NCBI RefSeq assembly: GCF_000243115.2
Contig: NZ_CP007035.1
Location: 248,001-312,000, forward strand
DNA: 64,000 nt
Direction of reading: 5' to 3'
Source of the DNA: Niabella soli DSM 19437
GTDB lineage: Bacteria > Bacteroidota > Bacteroidia > Chitinophagales > Chitinophagaceae
Below the pieces are notes generated by a model that did not search any database, had not been told where the DNA came from, and worked only from the letters and a program-made list of their open reading frames with translations. Both the position numbers and the translations under genes were made by a program. This document shows positions 37,564-46,113 of the stretch, piece by piece (within the stretch, counting starts at the first letter, position 1; every line of letters starts with the position of its first letter).

Positions 37564-37571
37564 CAAAGATA
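37564..37571 (-). promoter_or_regulatory. TAnnTTTG promoter -7 box of clpS-aat
   Basis: On the minus strand the sequence is TATCTTTG, exact consensus, 4 bp before the clpS ATG. The transcript would be nearly leaderless. Confidence 0.6.
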
Positions 37572-37771
37572 AATTATTCTGAATAATTACTTCAAAAAGC
37601 GGATCTGTTAGAAAAAATTCAAAAAAAGGTGGTATGTATTTAATACACAATATTGTTCATGAGATTGTAAAAAAAATAATGGTGAATTGGATTTAAAGCA
37701 ATATTTTTATAACGGTTTTTATGATTGTTGACAGATACTAACGATTTTGTGAAATTTTTAAAAACAATTTA

Positions 37772-39451
37772 ATGGCAGAAAATACTTACGACGCTATTGT
37801 TATTGGTAGTGGTATTTCCGGCGGTTGGGCTGCAAAAGAGCTGACCGAGAAAGGATTAAAAGTTATTATGCTCGAGCGGGGAAAGAATATTGAGCATGTG
37901 AAGGACTATGTGAATGCGGGCAAGGCCCCCTGGGAGTTTCCGCACCGCGGAAGTAAAACGCAGGCGATGATCAAAGATCACCCGGTGTTGAATCGTGATT
38001 ACCCCCTGAATGAAACAAACCTGGATTGGTGGGTGGATGAAAAAGAATCGCCTTATACGGAAATAAAGCGCTTTGACTGGTTCCGGGGCTACCATGTGGG
38101 CGGACGTTCCCTGTTATGGGGCCGCCAGAGCTACCGCTGGTCTGATCTGGATTTTGGAGCTAACGCAAAAGACGGTATTGCCATAGACTGGCCCGTGCGT
38201 TATAACGAAATTGCACCCTGGTACGATTACGTGGAAAAATTTGCGGGCATCAGCGGTAACAGGGATGGCTTGGCGGTATTGCCCGATGGGCAGTTCATGC
38301 CACCCATGGAAATGACCGTTGTAGAAAAAGATTTTGCTTCTAAAATAAAAGATCTGTACAAGGGGCAGCGTCCTGTAATTATCGGTCGTACGGCCAATAT
38401 TACACAACCGCTTCCGGGACGGACCAATTGCCAGTACCGTAACAAATGCTGGCTGGGTTGTCCTTTTGGCGCCTACTTCAGCACCCAGTCCTCAACATTG
38501 CCTGCGGCTATGAAAACAGGCAACCTTACCCTGAGGCCGATGAGCATTGTTACAAAGATCTTGTACGATAAGGATAAAAAACGTGCTACTGGTGTGGAAG
38601 TGCTGGATGCTACAGACAATAAGACCTATACCTACAACGCAAAGATCATTTTCCTGAATGCTTCTACATTAAACAGCGCCTGGGTGTTGATGAATTCAGC
38701 TACCGATATATGGCCGGGCGGATTGGGAAGCTCCAGTGGTGAGCTGGGCCACAACCTGATGGACCATCACCTTGGGGTGGGCGCTTCCGGACGTGTGGAA
38801 GGGTATGAAGATAAATATACGTATGGGCGTCGTGCCAACGGTATTTATATTCCGCGTTTCCGCAACCTGAACGGAGAAAAACGCGATTATATACGCGGAT
38901 TTGGTTACCAGGGCGGTGGTGGAAGAGGCAGGGGCAATGCTTCTGCTGAGGAGCTGAGCATTGGCGTTGGTTTAAAAGAAGCGCTTACCGAACCAGGAAG
39001 CTGGAGTATCGGCATTGGCGGTTTTGGTGAAATTCTTCCTTATCATGAAAATACGGTAACACTTGATAAAACTAAAAAAGATAAATGGGGCCTGAATGTG
39101 TTAGCCATTGATTCGGAGTGGAAGGATAACGAACGCAAGATGCGGGTGGATATGAAGAACGACGCGATCGAGATGCTGGAAAAATTTGGCGCCAAAGATG
39201 TTAAAGGAAGAGAAGGGGATGGCACTATTGGCCGGGGTATTCATGAAATGGGTACCGCCCGTATGGGAGCCGACCCTAAAACCTCCGTGTTAAATAAATT
39301 TAACCAGGTTTGGGATGCGCCTAACGTGTTTGTAACAGACGGTTCCTTCATGGTTTCTGCCAACTGCGTGAACCCTTCATTAACCTACATGGCCTTTACC
39401 GCCCGCGCGGTAGATCATGCGGTAAGCGAATTGAAAAAACAAAATCTTTAA
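37772..39451 (+). CDS. GMC-family FAD oxidoreductase
   Basis: A 559-residue flavoprotein. YDAIVIGSGISGGWAAKELTEKGLKVIMLERG gives the FAD-binding GSGISG motif, and RGIHEMGTARMG and VTDGSFMVSANCVNPSLTYMAFTARA the GMC C-terminal signature. Nearly every block is shared with the 5663-7330 protein (YHVGGRSLLWGRQSYRWSDLDFGAN against its counterpart), so the two are paralogues. Its subunit-3 partner follows at 55 bp. It probably oxidises a sugar or sugar alcohol in the periplasm; the partner carries the export signal. Confidence 0.94.
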   Translation: MAENTYDAIVIGSGISGGWAAKELTEKGLKVIMLERGKNIEHVKDYVNAGKAPWEFPHRGSKTQAMIKDHPVLNRDYPLNETNLDWWVDEKESPYTEIKRFDWFRGYHVGGRSLLWGRQSYRWSDLDFGANAKDGIAIDWPVRYNEIAPWYDYVEKFAGISGNRDGLAVLPDGQFMPPMEMTVVEKDFASKIKDLYKGQRPVIIGRTANITQPLPGRTNCQYRNKCWLGCPFGAYFSTQSSTLPAAMKTGNLTLRPMSIVTKILYDKDKKRATGVEVLDATDNKTYTYNAKIIFLNASTLNSAWVLMNSATDIWPGGLGSSSGELGHNLMDHHLGVGASGRVEGYEDKYTYGRRANGIYIPRFRNLNGEKRDYIRGFGYQGGGGRGRGNASAEELSIGVGLKEALTEPGSWSIGIGGFGEILPYHENTVTLDKTKKDKWGLNVLAIDSEWKDNERKMRVDMKNDAIEMLEKFGAKDVKGREGDGTIGRGIHEMGTARMGADPKTSVLNKFNQVWDAPNVFVTDGSFMVSANCVNPSLTYMAFTARAVDHAVSELKKQNL

Positions 39452-39506
39452 TAAAATAAGATCTGTCAGGTTTTTAAAGCTGGCAGGTCTGTTTAAAATA
39501 CAAACA

Positions 39507-40166
39507 ATGAACAGAAGAGAAGCTTTATCACGTGTAAGTATTTTATTGGGCGGAACCATTATCGGCGCCGAAGTTTTTTTATCGGGTTGTAAAACAACGC
39601 CGGCAAAGACGGCCGCATTCTCCGCAGAAGACATCGCTATGCTTGATGAAATAGGAGAAACGATCATTCCCACCACGCCGGATTCGCCCGGCGCTAAAGC
39701 AGCCCAGATCGGTAATTTTATGAAAACGATCGTGAATGATTGCTATACTGAAAATCAGCAAAAGGCCTTTGGTGAAGGCATCGATAAATTTAAGGACGCC
39801 TGCAATGCCAAATACAAAAAAGATTTTGTTAGTCTGACGCCGGCGGAAAGAACCGAATTCCTTACCGCGCTGGATAAAGAAGCAAAAGATCTGGCGAAAT
39901 CCGATGACTACAAAAAGAAAAAAGAAGCGTTTGATAAGCAACAGGATGACTGGGTAAAAGCAGAAGAAGCTAAAAAGAACTTTGGCGCCTCTCATTTAAA
40001 GGAAAGCTATCCCCCGCATTATTTTGCTATGATGAAACAATTAACGCTTTGGGGCTATTTCACGTCCAAACCCGGGGCCACACAGGCTTTGCGTTATATG
40101 GAAACGCCCGGTAAATTTGACGGAGCTTATCCCTATAAGAAAGGGGATAAAGCCTGGGCATTGTAA
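39507..40166 (+). CDS. Gluconate 2-dehydrogenase subunit 3-family protein
   Basis: A 219-residue exported protein. MNRREALSRVSILLGGTIIGAEVFLSGC combines twin Arg, a hydrophobic core and a lipobox-like Cys28, so it may be a Tat-exported lipoprotein. LDEIGETIIPTTPDSPGAKAAQIGNFM is the family block. The C-terminus ETPGKFDGAYPYKKGDKAWAL parallels that of the 5077-5655 protein. The region around 130-150 is Lys-rich. It serves as partner of the GMC protein upstream; a strong terminator closes the pair. Confidence 0.87.
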   Translation: MNRREALSRVSILLGGTIIGAEVFLSGCKTTPAKTAAFSAEDIAMLDEIGETIIPTTPDSPGAKAAQIGNFMKTIVNDCYTENQQKAFGEGIDKFKDACNAKYKKDFVSLTPAERTEFLTALDKEAKDLAKSDDYKKKKEAFDKQQDDWVKAEEAKKNFGASHLKESYPPHYFAMMKQLTLWGYFTSKPGATQALRYMETPGKFDGAYPYKKGDKAWAL

Positions 40167-40187
40167 GCAAGCCCCTGCATTTATTAT

Positions 40188-40236
40188 AAAACCCGGTCCG
40201 GATCGAACGAATAAAAGTTTGCCGGGCCGGGTTTGT
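40188..40236 (+). terminator. Rho-independent terminator after the second GMC pair
   Basis: AAACCCGGTCCGG and CCGGGCCGGGTTT pair over 13 positions with one G-U, followed by a T-rich run. It separates the dehydrogenase pair from the nuclease remnant. Confidence 0.8.
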
Positions 40237-40257
40237 TTTTGTTTGTAATTTTGCATA

Positions 40258-40541
40258 AGAGAATATTTCAGAAGCTCTTTAGAATTGCTGAGGTGGCGAG
40301 CTTAAAAGAGGAGGAATACATGTTATATCAAAAAGATATTTTAGACAAATGGACCGAGTATGCTGTGCTGAAAACAGCAGCCGAAAAAGGTGTAGAAAAG
40401 GGCGCGGAGCAGAAAAGTCATGAGGTAGTTAAGAATCTCATCAGCAAGCATGATTTTACTGACGAGCAAGCTGCGAGTGCCGCCGGGGTTTCTGTTGATT
40501 TTGTAAAAAGAATCCGGATTTCCTTAAAGAAGAAAAAATAA
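40258..40541 (+). pseudogene. C-terminal remnant of an Rpn/PD-(D/E)XK-type transposase
   Basis: The translation FQKLFRIAEVASLKEEEYMLYQKDILDKWTEYAVLKTAAEKG, then a VEKGAEQKSHEVVKNLI stretch and DEQAASAAGVSVDFVKRI, matches the C-terminal tail of Rpn-family recombination-promoting nuclease/putative transposases, with the coiled Glu/Lys-Gly stretch and small final helix pair. The catalytic N-terminal part (normally about 200 residues) is absent and replaced by the terminator of the neighbouring gene. It abuts the convergent ABC-F stop. A short frame could still be translated, but I read it as debris. Confidence 0.65.
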
Positions 40542-42419
40542 TTATTCCATCATTTCGCTTAGCTCCAGCCAGCGCATTTCTTTTTCGTCCAACAGTGCCG
40601 TTATTTCACCGATGCGGCGCGATAGTTGTTCCAGCTCTTCAAAACCCAGCGTTCCCTCCCCCAGTTGCAGGGTGACCGCCTCCTTTTCTTTGGTGAGCGC
40701 CTCAATTTCTTTTTCTAATAATTCATATTCCCTTTTCTCTTTAAAAGATACTTTTTTAGAAATGGCTTTGGGAGCCGGAGTAGCTGCCCCGGCGCTTATA
40801 TTTTCTTTTGGAGCAGCAGCGGTGTTACTCGTTTTTTCCTGCAGGCGATACTGGGTATAGTTCCCGGGAAAATCTTTTATAACACCATCGCCTTCAAAAA
40901 CAAATAAGTGATCCACGAGGCGGTCCATAAAATAGCGATCGTGCGATACAATTAGTAAACAGCCGGGGTATTCGCTTAAGAAGTTTTCCAGCACAGAAAG
41001 CGTAGGCAGATCCAGGTCGTTGGTGGGCTCATCCAGGATCAGGAAATTGGGGTTGCGGAATAATATGGAAAGCAAATGGAGCCGCCTTTTTTCACCGCCG
41101 CTCAGTTTGCTGATGTAGGTATATTGTTTATCGGGATCAAAAAGGAATAGCTGTAAAAATTGTGCGGCGCTTAGCGTACCGCCCTTTGCCAGCGGAAAAT
41201 TTTCGGCAATATTTTTTACAAATTCGATCACGCGCATGTCTTCTTTTACCACCAGCCCCTGCTGGGAGTAATTGCCAAATACGATGGTGTCGCCCACATT
41301 GATCTTGCCGCTATCGGCCTGTTCCATGCCCTGTAAAATATTGATAAAGGTCGATTTGCCCGCGCCGTTCTTGCCAATAACGCCTACACGTTCTCCTTTC
41401 TTAAACGTATAGTCGAATCCGTCCAGTATTTTTTTTGCCCCAAATGATTTGTATACCTTTTTTAGCTCCACCACCTTGCCGCCCAGCCGGTTCATCTTCA
41501 TTTGCAACTGCACCTGGTCGTCCGTCACCTGTTGCTTGGCCACTTTTTCAATATTGTAAAAATTATCTTCCCGGCTTTTGGACTTGGTGGTGCGTGCCTT
41601 GGGTTGTTTGCGCATCCACTCCAGCTCCCTGCGGTAAAGATTCCGCGCCTTGTCAATAGTGGCATTCATGTTTTCCATGCGCTGCGCTTTTTGCTCCAGG
41701 TAGTTTTCATAATCACCTTTATGCACATACAGTTCGCCGCCTTCTATTTCCCAAATTTCATCGCATACGGCGTCTAAAAAATACCGGTCGTGCGTAACCA
41801 GCACCAGCGTTACATTTTCTTTTCCCAAAAAATGTTCCAGCCATTCCACCATACCCACGTCCAGGTGGTTGGTGGGCTCATCCATGATCAGTAGCACGTG
41901 TTTGTGCTCAAAGCCAATATCGATCAACGTGCGGGCCAGCGCCACCCGTTTTTTCTGGCCGCCGCTAAGGGTGTTTACTTTTTGATCCAGGTGGTGAATA
42001 TTCAGTTTGCCAAAGATCTGTTTTACCTTGGCATCAAAATCCCAGGCATTCAGCTCGTCCAGTTTTACCAGCGCCGCACTGATGCGATCGGCATTTTCGC
42101 TTTCGCTTGCCAGTTCGTATTCCCGGATCGCCTGCACGGTTGGGTTATTATGAAAGAAAATGTTTTCAGAAACGGAAAGGGCTTCATTAAGATCCGGTTC
42201 CTGTTCAAAAAGAATGGTTTCCACATCTTTATGGATCCAGAGTTTGCCCTCGTCGGGCGTTTCCTTTCCTGCAAGGATCTTTAGCAGCGTGGATTTTCCC
42301 GTACCGTTGCGCGCCACAATGGCTACTTTATCGCCTTCCTCAATATGAAACGAAATGCCCGAAAACAAGGGTTGTATCCCGTAACTCTTTCCTAATCCTT
42401 CTGCTGAAACGTAATGCAT
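40542..42419 (-). CDS. ABC-F family ATPase (Uup-like)
   Basis: A 625-residue protein with two ABC cassettes and no membrane part. First Walker A ARNGTGKST near residue 37, signature LSGGQKKRVALA, Walker B LLIMDEPTNHLD; second Walker A GKNGAGKST, signature LSGGEKRRLHLL, Walker B FLILDEPTNDLD. The linker WMRKQPKARTTKSKSREDNF and a C-terminal coiled-coil (about 550-620) point to the Uup/EttA group, which works on ribosomes or DNA. Its first codons and upstream region are duplicated at 45301-45435. Confidence 0.93.
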   Translation of the reverse strand: MHYVSAEGLGKSYGIQPLFSGISFHIEEGDKVAIVARNGTGKSTLLKILAGKETPDEGKLWIHKDVETILFEQEPDLNEALSVSENIFFHNNPTVQAIREYELASESENADRISAALVKLDELNAWDFDAKVKQIFGKLNIHHLDQKVNTLSGGQKKRVALARTLIDIGFEHKHVLLIMDEPTNHLDVGMVEWLEHFLGKENVTLVLVTHDRYFLDAVCDEIWEIEGGELYVHKGDYENYLEQKAQRMENMNATIDKARNLYRRELEWMRKQPKARTTKSKSREDNFYNIEKVAKQQVTDDQVQLQMKMNRLGGKVVELKKVYKSFGAKKILDGFDYTFKKGERVGVIGKNGAGKSTFINILQGMEQADSGKINVGDTIVFGNYSQQGLVVKEDMRVIEFVKNIAENFPLAKGGTLSAAQFLQLFLFDPDKQYTYISKLSGGEKRRLHLLSILFRNPNFLILDEPTNDLDLPTLSVLENFLSEYPGCLLIVSHDRYFMDRLVDHLFVFEGDGVIKDFPGNYTQYRLQEKTSNTAAAPKENISAGAATPAPKAISKKVSFKEKREYELLEKEIEALTKEKEAVTLQLGEGTLGFEELEQLSRRIGEITALLDEKEMRWLELSEMME

Positions 42420-42546
42420 TTAATAAATGTGAAAATGTGCAAATATGAAAATGTGATAATGTTTGTCCGGCTGAACGCCTTTCGGACGGGTGCAAAGGTA
42501 GGCAGAATGGAGAAATGTGGTAATTTGAAAATTGGGGAATGTGGAA
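42391..42546. repeat. ABC-F 5' end and upstream region, original copy of a duplicated segment
   Basis: Contains the first codons of the ABC-F gene plus its upstream region with 8-nt words (AAAATGTG, ATAATGTG types). A close copy with a few substitutions and small deletions lies at 45301-45435. Confidence 0.75.
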
Positions 42547-42674
42547 ATGCAGAATAGGCAGTGAGAAGAGGGAGGTGCCCCTGGCCATGGTAAAGTTAAA
42601 AACCACATTAAATAATAAATGTAGGGGGGCGTTTGAAAAGAGCCGGCAAGTCTTTTACATTTACGTATTGTTTT

Positions 42675-42890
42675 ATGAAAAGATTTCTTATAGTAACTAT
42701 TTTAGTTCCCGTGATTTTAAAAACATTCGGACAAGAACCGGACACTGCACAATACAGTTCAGCAAAAGAGGTTTTTGGGTTTTACACTAAACTGGTATCG
42801 CTTAAATTCAGGAAAGCCAAAATAGTTTGTAACCTGCCATATTTAATTGCTCTTATTGCATTCGCAGTGATTTTTATTTGTATGATCTGA
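42675..42890 (+). CDS. Small secreted or membrane protein of unknown function
   Basis: A 71-residue open frame from the ATG at 42675. MKRFLIVTILVPVILKTFGQ is a good signal peptide of the Bacteroidota style (cleavage after FGQ is common), followed by a polar middle and a C-terminal hydrophobic segment (NLPYLIALIAFAVIFICMI) that would span the membrane. The upstream in-frame ATG at 42633 is less likely. I recognise no family. Confidence 0.55.
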   Translation: MKRFLIVTILVPVILKTFGQEPDTAQYSSAKEVFGFYTKLVSLKFRKAKIVCNLPYLIALIAFAVIFICMI

Positions 42891-43138
42891 TCTCTTTACT
42901 AAGCCAAATAAGGGGATATTTTTGCATATGCACCTTCTCCACGACAACATATCGGGGTTGGTATGCTTTGGATTTAAAGGAACGGCTACAATTTTAAAAT
43001 TACGGTCAGATGCTATGCAGTATAACGCACAAAAAAGTAAATTCGAAAAATTTTAAGCGGCGCTGACATTGCCCGAATTACTCTATATTCGCCTATTGTT
43101 TTAGTAGACAAATATTTTGTTATTATAGTATCAAAAAC

Positions 43139-45235
43139 ATGAGGTCTGTTAACACGCGTAAAAATAGCTCCTTAATAAAAAGTGTGCCGCTTGCCATTTT
43201 TTTTATGTTGAGCCTTGTGCTGCCCTGTATGGCGGATAAAAAACCCAATATTATTTTAATAGTAGCCGATGATATGGGGTATTCGGATCTTGGAAGTTAT
43301 GGCGGTGAAATAAAAACACCCCATATTGACCGGCTGGCAAAGGAGGGCATCCGCTACCAGCAATTTTACAATGCTTCCCGTTGTTGCCCTTCCCGGGCAG
43401 CGCTAATGACCGGCCTGTACCCGCATGAAACCGGTATGGGATGGATGGCGGCTGCCGACCTGGGTACCTATGCTTACCATGGTAATCTTAATAATGATTG
43501 CGTTACTATAGCCGAAGTATTAAAAAACGGCGGTTATCATACGTATATGAGTGGGAAGTGGCATTTAACAAACGAACGAAAAATTGATGGCGCCGTAACA
43601 GATAACTGGCCACACCAGCGGGGTTTTGACCGGTATTTTGGCATTATACCCGGCGGGGCTAATTATTATACCCCGTTTGTTTATAGCAATAACACCCGCT
43701 ATAAGGCGCCCAAAGGTTTTTATTTAACTAATGCCATCAGCGATACATCCGTTAAGTTTCTGAAGGAGCATTTTACAAAAGCAAAGGGCGAGCCTTTTTT
43801 TATGTATGTGGCCTATACGGCGCCCCATTGGCCCCTGCATGCACCGGATAGTGTAATCAACAGATACAAAAATGCCTATAAGGCCGGGTGGGACAGTATC
43901 CGCGCCAGGAGGTTTGCAAAGCAGGTAGCATTGGGGCTAATTCCTGCAAACACGGTGTTGTCTCCACGCGATAGTACTGTTCCTGCCTGGAATACGCTGT
44001 CCGCCGGCGAGCAGCAGGAGATGGCAATGCGTATGGCAATCTATGCCGCCCAGGTTGATATTATGGACCAGGGCATCGGACGCATTGTACAAACACTAAA
44101 GGCTAATAATGAACTGGACAATACGCTTATCATGTTTTTAAGCGATAATGGCGCCTGCGCAGAATTTATCAGCAGCGGTAAAAGCAAAGAAGTAAACGGG
44201 CAGGAAAACACATTTGAAAGCTACCGGATCAACTGGGCCAATGTGAGCAGCACCCCTTTCAGGGAATACAAACATTTTACCCATGAAGGAGGAATTGCTA
44301 CACCGCTGATTGTGCATTGGCCAAAGGGAATAGCCCCTAACCTTAACAATACTTTTATAAGAGACTATGGGCATATTACCGATATTATGGCCACCTGTAC
44401 TGATGTTACCGGGGCAATATACCCCACAATATATAAGGGCCATAAAATACACCCGCTGGAGGGAAAAAGCCTGGTGCCTAATTTCAAAGGCAAACCCAAT
44501 CATCGTGGCCTTGTTTTCTGGGAGCACGAAGCCAATATAGCAGTGAGGGACGGAAAGTGGAAGCTGGTGGCAAAAACGGAGCAGGATCATATATTTGATC
44601 CGGCTGCGCTGGAGTTATATAACCTGCAGGAAGACCCTTCAGAAATGTATGACCTTAGTAAAAAAGACCCCGGCCGGCTTCAAAAGATGTATGCCCTCTG
44701 GAAAGCCTGGGCGAACAGGGTAGGTGTATTCCCCTTTGATACCAGGGAGTATGGCGCCCGGATGCAGGCCTACCGCAAACAGGTTAACGGCGAGTTTGAG
44801 GATAATCTGGGGGGATGGAATGTAAAAATAACAGCGCCGGTAACCGGTTCGATCGATATTGATACGACGGGCCGGCTGTCGGGCAAAAAATCAGCCCGTA
44901 TCGCTGTTGAAAAACCGGGAAGCCGTCCTGCTGATATGGCACTCTTCTGGCCCTTTCGGGCCCTCCCCGGCGAGCAATATAAAATTACAGTGACCGCCGC
45001 GGCGAACCATCCTGTTTCGTTTTATGCAAGGCTGGAAAACGTGAAGGAGCCGGGAAAGAAATTGATGGACGAGGTGGTGCGGGCAAATAAAGCCAAACAA
45101 ACAATTGAATGGGTTGCGCAACCGGTATTGTCCGAAGGTACCTACAGGGTAGCATTTTATTTTGGTACGGTGGCACCGGGCACCAAGCTATGGCTGGATG
45201 GCATTCGGCTGAGCCCTGTAGCCCAGGCACATTAA
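43139..45235 (+). CDS. Arylsulfatase-like type I sulfatase
   Basis: A 698-residue secreted enzyme with signal peptide (about residues 15-31). KPNIILIVADDMGYSDLGSYGG holds the metal-binding Asp-Asp (44-45). RCCPSRAALMTG contains the C-x-P-S-R motif at Cys82, the residue converted to formylglycine by a maturase (not in this window). MSGKWHLTNE and SDNGACAE are further core blocks. After about residue 560 a beta-sandwich extension follows (GSIDIDTTGRLSGKKSARI), likely carbohydrate-binding. It removes sulfate from polysaccharides, outside the cytoplasm. Confidence 0.94.
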   Translation: MRSVNTRKNSSLIKSVPLAIFFMLSLVLPCMADKKPNIILIVADDMGYSDLGSYGGEIKTPHIDRLAKEGIRYQQFYNASRCCPSRAALMTGLYPHETGMGWMAAADLGTYAYHGNLNNDCVTIAEVLKNGGYHTYMSGKWHLTNERKIDGAVTDNWPHQRGFDRYFGIIPGGANYYTPFVYSNNTRYKAPKGFYLTNAISDTSVKFLKEHFTKAKGEPFFMYVAYTAPHWPLHAPDSVINRYKNAYKAGWDSIRARRFAKQVALGLIPANTVLSPRDSTVPAWNTLSAGEQQEMAMRMAIYAAQVDIMDQGIGRIVQTLKANNELDNTLIMFLSDNGACAEFISSGKSKEVNGQENTFESYRINWANVSSTPFREYKHFTHEGGIATPLIVHWPKGIAPNLNNTFIRDYGHITDIMATCTDVTGAIYPTIYKGHKIHPLEGKSLVPNFKGKPNHRGLVFWEHEANIAVRDGKWKLVAKTEQDHIFDPAALELYNLQEDPSEMYDLSKKDPGRLQKMYALWKAWANRVGVFPFDTREYGARMQAYRKQVNGEFEDNLGGWNVKITAPVTGSIDIDTTGRLSGKKSARIAVEKPGSRPADMALFWPFRALPGEQYKITVTAAANHPVSFYARLENVKEPGKKLMDEVVRANKAKQTIEWVAQPVLSEGTYRVAFYFGTVAPGTKLWLDGIRLSPVAQAH

Positions 45236-45300
45236 TCGCAGCAGGGGCTTCTTATGAATTCATGAACGGCGTTTAGTGGGAACACCCGGTTTGGGAGGGC

Positions 45301-45435
45301 TTCCTGATCCTTCTGCTGAAACGTAATGCATTTAGTAAATGTGAAAATGTGCAAATGTGATAATGTGATAATGTTCGTCCGGCTGAACGCCCTTCAGGCG
45401 GGTATGGTAATTTGAAAATTTGAGAATGTGGAAAA
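45301..45435. repeat. Duplicated copy of the ABC-F 5' end and upstream words
   Basis: CTTCTGCTGAAACGTAATGC and the following words repeat those at the ABC-F start (42391-42546), including ten codons that would read MHYVSAEGSG on the minus strand before leaving the frame. No ABC-F gene follows. It sits between the sulfatase and response-regulator 3' ends. Confidence 0.8.
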
Positions 45436-45441
45436 AGGAAA

Positions 45442-46107
45442 TTACACAATACCCATTTTTACACAATGGGCGATCAGTTGTTCGTTGGTGGAAAAATTGA
45501 GAGCTTCTTTTATGTAGTTAAGGCGTTTTTCAATGCTGCTTAAGCCGGCTGGCTGAATATTATTTTTTCTTAGGTGATCCGATATTTCCTGTTGCCGTTT
45601 CCCTTCAATCATTAAAGACAGAATCGTTAGATCAAATTCAGAAAACTCATGGGCATTTTTTTGTTTGGTTTGCTGAACAAATGCTCTGGGAAAATAACGC
45701 TGATTGCCGATGATATAATTAATAGCCGTTTTAAGCTCTTTTGCGTCACCCCGGGCTTTGCGTACATAGCCGTCAATATGTAGCTTATGAAACAAGTCGT
45801 CAATAATCGCTGGTTTGCTTTCGGCAGAAAACACAAGTATTTTTAGTTCCGGCTGCACAACCCGTGCTGCTGCAATAAGCGCTTTCCCATTAAGAAGGTG
45901 TTGCTCCCGGTGATCTTTTTCAAAATAAAGGTCGGTAATAAGCAGGTCATAAGAAGCTGCTGCCTGTTTGGCTTTTTGTATCTTAAGCAGTGCGTCATCA
46001 CAATAGTATACATAATCAGGGGGCGCGATTCGGAGCTCTTCCAACGTTTTTTGTACAGAAATATTGGCACTTTCGTGGTCTTCGGCTATGAGTACTTTGT
46101 TGATCAT
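45442..46107 (-). CDS. Response regulator with LuxR-type output
   Basis: A 221-residue two-component regulator. The receiver domain has VLIAEDHES (acidic pocket with Glu9-Asp10), the phosphoacceptor Asp59 in LLITDLYF, Ser in FSAES and a Lys in the YVRKARG region. The C-terminal domain (about 150-221, FSEFDLTILSLMIEGKRQQEISDHL) is a helix-turn-helix of LuxR type, somewhat diverged. It starts 6 bp after the histidine kinase stop, so they form a pair. Confidence 0.9.
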   Translation of the reverse strand: MINKVLIAEDHESANISVQKTLEELRIAPPDYVYYCDDALLKIQKAKQAAASYDLLITDLYFEKDHREQHLLNGKALIAAARVVQPELKILVFSAESKPAIIDDLFHKLHIDGYVRKARGDAKELKTAINYIIGNQRYFPRAFVQQTKQKNAHEFSEFDLTILSLMIEGKRQQEISDHLRKNNIQPAGLSSIEKRLNYIKEALNFSTNEQLIAHCVKMGIV

Positions 46108-46113
46108 TTTGAT

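Noticed and set aside
40542-42419. ABC-F gene as an antibiotic-resistance (ribosomal protection) gene
   Set aside because: The Uup-like linker and C-terminal coiled-coil indicate a housekeeping ABC-F; nothing supports a resistance role.
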